Part shown: piece after piece, positions 24,234-33,908 of the stretch
Layout of the letters: every line of letters starts with the position of its first letter
Numbering within the stretch: the first letter of the stretch is position 1
Source of the DNA: Baylisascaris procyonis
Taxonomy: Eukaryota; Nematoda; Chromadorea; Rhabditida; Ascarididae
Length of the DNA stretch: 64,000 nt
Direction of reading: 5' to 3'
Assembly (NCBI GenBank): GCA_037389465.1
Contig: JAZARR010000277.1
Location: 106,875 to 170,874 of the forward strand
Notes under the pieces: model-generated
Database searches by the model: none
What the model saw: only the letters and a program-made list of their open reading frames with translations
Told to the model about the DNA's origin: nothing
Translations under genes and position numbers: made by a program

Positions 24234-25090
24234 TATTTAAAATTATTTAATTATTTAAAACCATGAATGCACCATAAATTAAAAACATGAGATTATATAA
24301 AGCTGTAAATGCAAAATGAAATAAAATAAATGAACCAGAAAGTAGTGAAATCGATCGAATTTGTAAAAAAGATATCCTGAGAAAAGAACAAAGACTTGGA
24401 AGGTGTACACGTTTCGGCCCTTATTCGTTTACGTGTGCACCTGAGTTATGCGCTGGCCATCATCAGAACGATACGCATAACCCCGTTAGTTAAATGATAA
24501 AAAGTTGTAATGTTAGTGAAACAGAGCAATGTAAAGGGCAGCTTAATAAGGAGACAGATAGAGGTAGAAAAGAAGTCCTGGAAACGCAAAAAAACGAGGA
24601 ATAGAATGAAGAAGGTCAAGATTATTCTATGATGTAGTTATCGAAAAGCTACTATAATAAAAAGAAAGTTATGAAAGTAAAATTAAAATCCCGTGTGTAA
24701 ACGCGCTGTCGTACGTAATAGTTCTGATGTTAATGGTGGTCGTAGAAGTAGAAGGTTCCAGCAATGCATCAATTTTGGCGCCATATATTGCTATAGACCA
24801 TTGTCAGATCAATATTTTAGTGAATCTTTATAAAGGAGAACCGTGATTCGCGAACGAATAAATATATATATTTTTTTTTCCCATGAAGTTAGCACTATTG
24901 CAGTTAATTAAAACCACTTTTTCTGATATGGAGCAACGTATTATTAAGTAAATAATGTTAATAACCTAGATTCTATTAATGTAATTATAAAAATCAAGCT
25001 ATTATATTAATTATATTTTGTTATTAGAATGCACCATACCCGTTTATTCCATGAAGTACCTATGTCTTTAATCTCACCATGTGTAAGATA
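24234..25090 (-). other. 3' untranslated part of the Penelope-like element
   Basis: 857 bp between the RT stop and the 3' terminal repeat, with no open frame. It contains a structured block at 24401-24481 (see separate entry), AT-rich stretches near 24233-24330 and a TATATATATT tract near 24865. Confidence 0.7.
24401..24481 (-). ncRNA. Hammerhead-like signature with two hairpins
   Basis: On the minus strand CTGATGA (24466-24460) is followed by GGCC (24458-24455). A complementary GGCC then runs straight into GAAAC (24415-24411), the order of the hammerhead core with helix II. Published work reports hammerhead motifs in Penelope-like elements. Two competing stems are visible: GTTATGCG/CGCATAAC (24445-24452 with 24474-24481) and an 11-bp stem with one mismatch (24401-24411 with 24432-24442). 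I could not identify a clear helix I or the cleavage-site strand, so activity is doubtful. Confidence 0.35.
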
Positions 25091-26820
25091 CTAAAGCCCA
25101 TAAAAAATTGTATTAAGCAAATTACTAATACTCTGTCTGTTTGGGTAAACAAACTTATATATCAATTCCGGTCTATTGATCAATGCCTTGTATATAAACT
25201 TTTTCATAATGAAATTACTAAGACCTTTATCCCTATAATTTTTAAGTAGATCTTTGCACTTGTTGATGAAATCTTCTTTAACGGAGCACAGTTTAGTAAA
25301 CCTATAGATTTGGGAAACTGTAAGGTTTTTATGTATAAACAGAGGAATATTACTATCCAACTGAGTATATTTGTTAACTGGAAAGTTAAACTGATCGGTC
25401 TTATCATATACATTTGTGACCACACCATTACGTGTAATACATAAGTTTAAATCCAAAAAATTGGCCATATTACCAGCATAAGTAATCTCAATCTGTAATG
25501 CTTCACCGTAAATGAAATTTGCCGTATGCTTAAAGTTTTCATTATTGAATATTAATAAATCATCAACATATCTACAGCAGAGAGCATTAAAGCGCGAAAT
25601 TTTGGCATATGTATACTCCGTAGCAGAGAGAGTGAGATCTGCTATATCTGGACTTGCGTTACCCTCCATGGGTACTCCTTAAGATTGTCGAAAAATGAAG
25701 CCAGCGAAAGTGACATAGCTCTCGCTTATAACAAATTTAATAATTTCCATAATCTGTGTCCGATCCAGAGTACGATAATGCTTGTTGAATTCATAGTTAT
25801 CGGTGTAACAAAATACTTGAGTCGCAGAAACTTTCAAGTAGGCCTTATTGGAATTATTAAAACATACATGGGTTAAATAATCCATTGCTTTAATTATACT
25901 GTCATGTGGTAATGCTGTATACAGTGTAGAAAAAGTCGGCCGCCAAAACATTTTTGATATGCTTATTGTGTTTGCTAATCATGTCCAAGACATCATGAGA
26001 ATTTTTAACGCTGTAGTAATAATTAATCCCAATTCTTTGAGTGGCTATATTGCAGTAACTCCGAAAATGATTTTTCATAAAATGTAGGATGCTATGTAGC
26101 ACGGTTTCAATGAACTTTTACTTGCCCTGGCTATATACCTGAATTTGTATGGATTTTTGTGTAATTTTGGAATAGCGAAAATTTTAGGTAAGACTGCATT
26201 TTCATCATCAACGCTAATAAAGTATCTTTCTGAAAAATTACGGTGCGCGTTGATAAGTTCCAAAGCTCTCTATTATTTACATATTCATAAGTATCATTCC
26301 CAGTAATTCTATCGACAGTAACACCAAGTTCTTTACATAAACTCTGAATGTAAAACTGTTTACATACGAACGCATAATTGTTAGGCGCTTTATCTGTATG
26401 CACAATAATAAACTTAGCATGAATATCATTAATCAGCCGATTAATGTTGTAATAAGTATTGTTACGTATATCAATTTCACCTTTATAAAATTCATTAATA
26501 AAAATTCTTTTTATACAACTTGCAACCAGGTGTCGAAAATTTTCAAAACTATTTATATTAATATGCTCAGAACGTGCCATCTGCATAATAAGTTTATTCA
26601 AGGATTGCTCTGCTTCCTCCATATTGTGCGTGGGATGTTTATTGATTATGGGTCTGAGCTTTGTGCCTTTTTTAAATAGCCGTTTAAGATTTGTAGATTT
26701 GAGAACATCCAAATTACCCGTAATCACATACTGCAATGGTTGGTAAATAAATGGTGAATTATAGCAATCACAGTTACTTTGCAAATATCCTGTTAAGGTT
26801 TGAGGTCTTTGATTTAACAT
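25091..26820 (-). pseudogene. Reverse transcriptase of the Penelope-like element, frame-broken
   Basis: The RT lies on the minus strand in at least four frame segments: 26820 to about 26250 (with KGTKLRP and a DKAPNNYAFVCK motif), about 26250-26095 (LPKIFAIPKLHKNP), about 26095-25950 (SYCNIATQRIGIN) and from about 25951 down. An in-frame UAA separates FIFRQS from GVPMEGNASPD near 25677. The catalytic CRYVDDLLIF box is intact in the last open frame (25669-25091), which also holds NFLDLNL and a basic thumb region. Three frameshifts and at least one stop mean the copy cannot make a full RT, unless indels are assembly errors. Confidence 0.88.
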
Positions 26821-26841
26821 TTTTAATGTTTTATTATAGTT

Positions 26842-27897
26842 TCACAGGTACCTTCCCATTGTCTTGTCGTAGGAGAAAGTAATTTGTATACTAGGGAAAT
26901 TATGCGTAATTTTAAGCAGTTCCTTTTTAATATCACTGCTATTAAAAACGCGTTTATAATTAATATTATTGTATCCGAGACCGGGGTAATGCATGTGATA
27001 TCTAAAACATTTCCTATCAGCCTTTTTATTTTTATCCTTTTTAAAAGCATTTTTATGTATTATGTACATTTTACACAAAAAAATGACCTCATGACTGATG
27101 TTTCTATTATTACACAGTATATGAAAGTACAACAGTTTAAGTGTACGGTTACTTTGTTGATATAATTCCCTAAGAAAATCGCGTACATTTTCAGCTGTGC
27201 TTAAAGGAAACATATTCCTGTTAACCTTATTTAAAAAACTGTGGTTTACAATTTTACTATTCCTCCTTCTTCTTCCATGCCCATGTTTGGAAGCAATTCC
27301 GTAATTTTCAAAATATGGGACCTTAGGGGAATTTTCTTTGAATAATAATTCTGAAATATTTCCAACTCCCTTAATGTTGTCATTTAGGCCCATTGGGTAA
27401 ATAGTACGAAGTACCTTAATCCAGAACAATTCTGCTTCTACTAGGTACTTATTTTCTCTAACTTTCTCTAATATGCGTACTCTAATATTGTGAATGTCAT
27501 GATTATGTTTTTGAAAATGGTTGTATAGGTAATTAGACACGTTACCTTTGGTAATGTTATATAGATGTTCACGAATACGAAATCTCAGTTTCCTGGACGT
27601 TTGTCCTATATATTGCAATCCACATATGTTGCAACTTAAGCAATAAACTACACCCGAGGTGTTGCAGTCTAACTGAACATGGTCAGTTTCCATACAAAAC
27701 TTCTTCCCAGTAATATTAGATACTGTCCATTTGCTTTGTTCAATCACATTGCAACATTTGCAGTTTTTTCTACAAGGTTTCGTATCTTTAATGTAGTTCA
27801 CGTCACTCTCATTGTAAACCGTGTAAAACTGATGGTTTGCTTCGTTATATTCATTCCCATCAACGTCGGCACTAGTAGGTGCTGAACAGCGTGCCAA
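26842..27897 (-). CDS. GIY-YIG endonuclease ORF of the Penelope-like element
   Basis: 351 codons, intact from ATG to TGA. A Cys cluster (PCRKNCKCCNVI, about residues 40-51) precedes the GIY-YIG core, seen as GVVYCLSC...LQYIGQTSRK near residues 85-107, with the conserved Arg of RFRIREHL just after and a basic linker (GRRRRNSK) further on. A Lys/Tyr-rich stretch with more Cys and His residues fills the C-terminal half. In these elements the domain nicks target DNA to prime reverse transcription. The ORF ends at a UGA that is in the same frame as the RT ORF starting 21 nt later, so endonuclease and RT may once have been one protein broken by a nonsense mutation. The start codon lies in the terminal repeat. 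Confidence 0.85.
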   Translation of the reverse strand: MARCSAPTSADVDGNEYNEANHQFYTVYNESDVNYIKDTKPCRKNCKCCNVIEQSKWTVSNITGKKFCMETDHVQLDCNTSGVVYCLSCNICGLQYIGQTSRKLRFRIREHLYNITKGNVSNYLYNHFQKHNHDIHNIRVRILEKVRENKYLVEAELFWIKVLRTIYPMGLNDNIKGVGNISELLFKENSPKVPYFENYGIASKHGHGRRRRNSKIVNHSFLNKVNRNMFPLSTAENVRDFLRELYQQSNRTLKLLYFHILCNNRNISHEVIFLCKMYIIHKNAFKKDKNKKADRKCFRYHMHYPGLGYNNINYKRVFNSSDIKKELLKITHNFPSIQITFSYDKTMGRYL

Positions 27898-28164
27898 TCT
27901 CTAGACGATCCATCGTCCAGAGAAGTCGGTCGAAGAACTCAGCCATGTTGCCCCTTCTATGCTTATTTCAAACTTTTGTCTTTTCGTTATACACGCTGAC
28001 ACTGACTGCTAAAATTTATCGCGGAATTGACAACTAAAATTTGGTGCCACAAATATCGATAAAGTTATGGACGGTATCAGCAAACGAATGAAGGGGATCA
28101 TATTTTCTTCTTTTCTCATTTTTCATCCCCCATCCCCACTCCTTGCCCCACGCCTGATGTATAT
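27848..28164 (-). repeat. Penelope-like element terminal repeat (5' copy)
   Basis: 317 bp, differing from the copy at 23917-24233 by three substitutions that I could see (TATACACG/TATCCACG, AAATATCG/AAATGTCG, CCACGCCT/CCACACCT). The endonuclease ORF starts inside this repeat (ATG at 27897-27895). Confidence 0.93.
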
Positions 28165-31100
28165 ACTTACCAATGGTTCTTTGGCTAGCCAAATGAGCAT
28201 ATGGATCGCTTGAAGCGCGAATGGTTCAGTCGCTCGAAGAGATGTTCAGTGGTTGAGAAGAGCACAAGTGGAAGCAAACATCTGGGTTCTGAATCTAGGT
28301 TCCTTTGAGTTGGAAACAGAGTTCATAGCTTCGCTATGACCTTGGCAGAATAGTCGCATTTGTGAATGATAACCAACAGGTGAGTTCATCTTATTAAGTT
28401 TAGGTGTGTTTGAACGTATTGCAGAGGTATATCAAAAAAATTGCAGAAACCTTTGAGTGCTCTAACATTTCGTTTATTGCTGTATTGTGCAATATTTGCA
28501 GCTCATATTAATGCCCTTCAGCATGACACATTTCGGGTATGGAAACTCACTGTTCCTTTCAACCAAAAATCTTTACAATAATGGCACTTCAACGAAATCA
28601 ATAGCAACGAGAATCTCTCCCTAGATTATTTATTCACCTATGCAATGAAAGAATCTTGCTACCATACGAAAGTGATTTTTATAAGCATTTTAGGTGATAC
28701 TACTCTTTAAGGTTCACTTCATTAACCTTCAACGTACTGTGCTGTACAACACATGCTAATTACCTATTTAATAATTGGAGATTTAATGCAAATTTAAGAG
28801 GCTGGCCGAGGAGTTGTCCCATTAAAACATAGAAGTGCCTTATTGTCCACCTTTGTCATGACTAAATTAGTTTCCTTCAATACTGAATTAAAAGCAATCA
28901 ACCAAGCACAATGAAGAGATGCGCCCCTCTCATCTGCGATTCGTTTTCTGTGATGATTTGTTATCGTTTCGAAGGGTATCTTATCTATTTGCACTTCATT
29001 GATATCGCTAAATCAGCTGATGGTTTTCCTTTCTAAATTGGTGTGGATGTCAATTTCTACGGCCGCTTCTTCCTCATCAACCACATCGGTTAAACGTGCT
29101 TCATTGATATTTAAGTTGTCGACTACCTTGAAATAAGGTGAATTTGATTGATGGACCATGGGGGCATATAATTTATGCCTAATTTAGATGATTGGACTCC
29201 CAACGTTGATGGCTGATGTCTGTTAATTTCCGTTTAATCGGGTTTGACGCAACTCAGTTAGCGATGATAATCGCGAATTTAAGAAAGAACGAGCATTGTG
29301 TCCAAAAAAGGCTATGAAACTCTTATTCAATTTCTGCACTCTATATGCACAAATCGACATCAAGAACGAATGATTCTCAGTTTACACAGCCCACACTATA
29401 TACCCTCAACCCTTATTGCAACAACTTTCACTCCCATTTATTCCATCTGCATTAATTAAGCAGAAAAGGAATATTTATAAGCTGTGAATTTGCATATCGT
29501 ATGGAGCCATAGTTTTAACGACTTGATTTATTGCAACCTCAAAAAGACGTTTCAGAAATGGGCTTATCCATGCTCACTGCGTTATTCAATAGACTTATTT
29601 CGACTGGTCGTTACACGTTCCACACTAAGATACAAGTATTGCGTTCATTGGATAAAAGGCAAGAAGACGGCGAACGTTTACTTCAGTATTGATGTGAGAA
29701 GGCATCACCTCGACGAGGTTGTTCGTGTCTCATACACATTCGAAGGCGGAACAACACTACACACGTTGGTTTATAAATGATATTTCGCACTTCGCTCATA
29801 TATATCGACTTGAAAAGAACGGTCATTAATTGAGATCGTTGTTTGAATAAACAATGATGGGAAACATAGCTGATAGGTTAGACACAAATTCAACACAAAC
29901 AATGATCCCCGTAATGGAAATTCATTTTGCAGTACTTATAAAAATGATACAGAACTAAAGAAAACGGATACACATAAACCGGCATACGTCACTAATAGAT
30001 ATGGATGAAGTTGATTTGCCCTGCTGAGCGTTCATTGCAGAAAAAATGCATAATGGCAGTTCACGTTGTTCACAGATGAATTTTCGATTGCTCGCAAGAA
30101 CGGCTTTTCCACTTGCAATGCCAACCATAATCGAGAAAAAGCTTTTAATCATCCAACGATTACATCTGAAAGGGCGATGAGCCCAACGAGTTTTTATTTC
30201 AGGCCACGATCTTCACGTTTCCATATCAGATGGCTGCGGTCACTCGATAGATATGAATAAAGCTAGCAGCAAGTGTAATTCATTACTAATGTATTACTTT
30301 GTAATGCAATCCTCACCGTTACATCGATTCATTCCGTTGCATATGTGTTGACGTCATTCGACTCGACCATCTCGAATCAAAACAAAACATTGACAGCGCA
30401 ACAACTGCATTTCGTTCCTATCAATGATGTTTTCAACGAACATTGATCCAAGAAATTCTGAGGAACGAGAGGAGGGGATGAGGTGATGTTCGTGGATGGA
30501 AACACTGCTTCTCCTTCTTACGCAAACACTTCCCCACCAACCAAACTTAATACCGTCAGCGTCAGTACTAGAGAGCACAACCTTGAACAAATGACAAAGG
30601 CAATCGGTACATCGCATAAATAAATTTCAATAATAATCCAATATAAACTTTAAATCTCACTGTCGGTTCCACAAGTTTACTTAGCAAATCGACAGGCCAA
30701 GAGAGTTGCATCGGTTTGTGCTCGGAATGATCTCAGCCCATCCTGCTGCTCGAACTCCCTCAAACCTTTTATTAAGATCAATTTCGGTTTTGGTTTATTT
30801 GAGTGCAATTCTGTTAGTTAAGGAACAAAAGTTTTCACATTGACAATCATGTAAAAGTGGCTATGCAGCGATTGTTTTACATCAACCGAATCAACTGAAA
30901 TAAGACGATGTGAATAAATGCAGAAGAATGCCTGAGGAGTTGATGTGCATATGCGTATTTGTAATTTCTTTTATCACACCAACCAGTTTCATATGCTGAT
31001 GGGATTTGGACAGCAATGCCTTCATATTCAACGAACCGACCACCCCTTCAACTCTTCAATAAGGCTCGATTTCTTGCAATCCCACCCCCGTAAAATGCAA

Positions 31101-32725
31101 CTCGACCGAGTGCACCTCAGCAGTTTTATCTGCAAAGCGATTATCGAAACAATTCCTACCTATACGATTTCCGCAGGGAACACGTTCGATTCATACGCAG
31201 CTCTAAGGGCAAGTAGGTTGGGTATATTGTTTTGTGCACTCATCTACCTCCCGATTTGTACGAAGTGAATGCGATATGAAAACTCACTATCGAACGGGAC
31301 ATAGTTGAAAAGAATAGTTGTGCATGAAATCAATGATGGGATTTATACATAACTGTCAAGGAGATATGACGGGTTATTTGTATATGCAAGATGTTTGCCG
31401 ATGATCGTAGAGTTTTTCGAGCTGTTGCTGATCAGCACATAGACTTCCTTTGCTTGCAGCGTGATCTCCCCAGATTCTGGGATTGATGAAGAACCTGACA
31501 GGTGGAGATGCCTTCTCAAAAGTGTCACGAATTTAGCACGGGGTCGTGTTATGATAGCACGCTGTATCAAGACGGAAGTCTGCTTTCACACTGCGATATT
31601 ATGTTATCTGCAAGTGTTTTTTTTTTCAATCTGATATGAAGAAGAAAGCTCGTTGTTGTTGTATTTGAAAGCAATGAAAGGTGTCCTTTGTCCACAAAAC
31701 TGGATATCGTTACCGAAGTACCCTTCAACATCGTGCACAAGCCTGGCTACTATTTTTGCAATCTGTGGGGCCATACTCCATGCAAAAATATCCACTCACA
31801 AGGAAGCCACAACTTTTAGCTGAGTCTAAGCTCATCCTATTTCATAGTAACAGTAACGGCTCATAGCATAGCCACGGCCTTACCTATCATTTTGTTCGTG
31901 CCTATAGTGTTCTGCCGCCTGAAAATGTTTCCTCTCTAAAATTCTCTCTCTATGCCTAACGTTACGAGGTTTGGATTCGGCGTCAGTTTGCGAGTTCAAG
32001 TAAGTAGGCAACTAAGTAATAATCTTCATTCACGAGTAAACGAAGAAAACTACGAAACGGCAGAAAGAAACGAACTGCGTAAAGACATGATATACACAAG
32101 TTTCCACAACTAAACTCGATATGGCGTTGCATTTTGTTTTTTTATTAGTGTTTCAATAATTGATGCTATGCTAAATTTTGCTTTCTGTGCTTTATTGTTT
32201 TCACCTTTTATATATTAGATTCAGCTGAACTTGTTCATGCTCTGATTTCGACTGCAATATGCTTTGATATATAACTTATTTTCCTTAATGCTTTCTCATG
32301 TCTTCAAGAATGTGTCGTTTGCATAACAAGAACCGATTCATCACACATTCCCGCATCTTCTTCCCATAAAAGATTTACTTTTCAGCTGGGGGACAAGTGA
32401 GGATCACTGCCTCTATGTTCCGCTTTGTACTTAGTTGTCGCTGACAGAAGCACTGTTGACAGCGCCAGGAAATGAAACTGATTCCATCATGCACATAATA
32501 TAAATTTCCATATTATGCTTAACGATTTTCTTAGGTCTTCAGCACGAATCGACAGAGTTTGGTGTGGATAGCATGAAAGCTATAAGACGCACATCCCCAA
32601 AAGCCGACATTTCGTCTTTTAACCATCAAACACATTCACTTCAAATCGAGATTCGTTTCAAAAACGTAATGTCGTTGATTTATTTGCTTTGCGAGTTGTC
32701 TTCACATGAAATTCCTTTCTGTCGC
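28165..32725. other. 4.5 kb between two retroelements, no gene recognised
   Basis: No supported gene. Minus-strand open frames at 28794-28994, 30354-30617 and 31343-31570 and plus frames at 29484-29780 and 30945-31268 are short and carry no family signature. A donor-like CAACAG|GTGAGT lies at about 28381 on the plus strand and an antisense GTAAGT at 28165-28170. Upstream TOR exons would be expected somewhere left of 44 kb, but I found no segment here that matches them. Confidence 0.4.
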
Positions 32726-32938
32726 TGTCTATAGCTACTTTGGCCCCGAATGAATTGTCGCGCCGCTTTTATAGCCTCGTCGACATCCGTCGTTCGCATC
32801 CATAGCCGCTGGTTATCTTGATGACAATGTTGTCAGTTAGCAGTCGTTGGAATGTGCTGTGAGAGCGTTTGAAGTCTTAGTCATATTGTTTTGTCTTTTT
32901 GCGTTTATGAAGAATTCGATTCGAAGATCACTTCGACA
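32726..32938 (-). repeat. BEL copy 1, 3' LTR
   Basis: 213 bp with the same edges as the 5' LTR. On the minus strand a purine-rich stretch ending CTGGGAG abuts it (about 32945-32939), a plausible polypurine tract. Confidence 0.93.
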
Positions 32939-32958
32939 CTCCCAGCGGACACTTTTCC

Positions 32959-33908
32959 TCAATTGGTGATTGCACTGCTTGGCGTAGAATTGCATATTGT
33001 CGATGCGTCGGTCATTTTCTGTGTGCGTTTTCGTGCCGGCATTCTTAATGGCGTGTAGCTCGCGTTTAGAACTGAGTGTTGAGGTCGACTTTGGTGTGGC
33101 GCGGAATCAAAATTCGTCACCGATTGAAGAGGGTATGACATCATGCGGTTGGATTGGGGTTCTCGCGCGCTTTGAATGTCGGTTAACTTGACCATCACTA
33201 CGTTAGGACTCCGCATGCCGCACCAGTTATTCCGGCATTTTATCCCTAGGATAATTCCGAGAATGATGAGCAATAGTATGACACCGCCTGCGGTAAGCCA
33301 TTTCCATTGGTTGGTGATCGAATCGAGCGCATTTACAATATCTTCGGTTGCTGTTTCTACTTCATGGCCCAGTTCGTGAATTAGCTCTTCCGCTGAACTC
33401 CGATTTTTCGCCAGTTTTCTCGTTGAATATAATCCCGGATCTCGGAATTGTGCACTTCCAAGACGGTCTACAGCGAGCTGAAGTAGTTGGATTGAAATAT
33501 CCGTTGGGTGCTTTGCATTGAAGATGACGTGGGGGACTGACTCCGGAAACGAATGGAGACTCACTGCAGTCATCGTTCTGATGTGTGTCGGAGGCCCCTT
33601 CCAGGGACATGGTGCTTTCCTTGAATTGAGAACGACGTCGTGAGTGTGTGGAGTGACAAAGGCGGCCATTTGACCGATTGTGACTGGAAGCCATTCAAAG
33701 CATTCTCCGTCGCGTTGATGGTCCTCATGCACTTCGGTAGCTTCAATTTTTTGACTTTCGTTACGAGTAGAGTATCTCCTACATATCGAGCAGAGATGTC
33801 CGTTCTGTTGCGGAGGAGTCGTGCCGCCGCTGTTGGATCCGAAATGCTGATCCACTGTACTAGGCTAGTGAACTCGTTCCTGCTCATGCACCACTGTATT
33901 GCATTGCG
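32959..33908 (-). pseudogene. BEL copy 1 envelope-like C-terminal part, frame-broken
   Basis: Continues past a UGA in the same frame for about 40-50 codons, then shifts frame near 33770. It encodes an ectodomain part, a membrane-proximal helix and one strong transmembrane segment (WLTAGGVILLLIILGIILGI, near 33295-33235). A basic Cys-containing start and a Ser/Pro-rich cytoplasmic tail follow. Several nematode BEL elements carry such a glycoprotein-like gene; whether it ever worked in cell-to-cell transfer is unknown. This copy is broken. Confidence 0.78.

Larger units (their letters stand above)
23917..28164 (-). mobile_element. Penelope-like retroelement with endonuclease-first order (Naiad-type), decayed
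   Basis: Bounded by two 317-bp direct repeats and read on the minus strand. From 5' to 3' it has a right-hand repeat, an ORF with a GIY-YIG endonuclease, a reverse transcriptase region, an untranslated 3' part with hairpins and the left-hand repeat. Canonical Penelope elements place GIY-YIG after the RT. The reverse order seen here is the published feature of the Naiad/Chlamys clade. RT hallmarks (IPKLHKNP, STLYTALPH, GNASPDIADL, CRYVDDLL) are visible but spread over several frames, so the copy is dead. It carries no long internal intron or second gene. Confidence 0.92.

Noticed and set aside
28320..28381. Plus-strand open stretch ending CAACAG|GTGAGT as a possible upstream TOR exon
   Set aside because: The short product does not match the expected mTOR sequence and no acceptor was clear.
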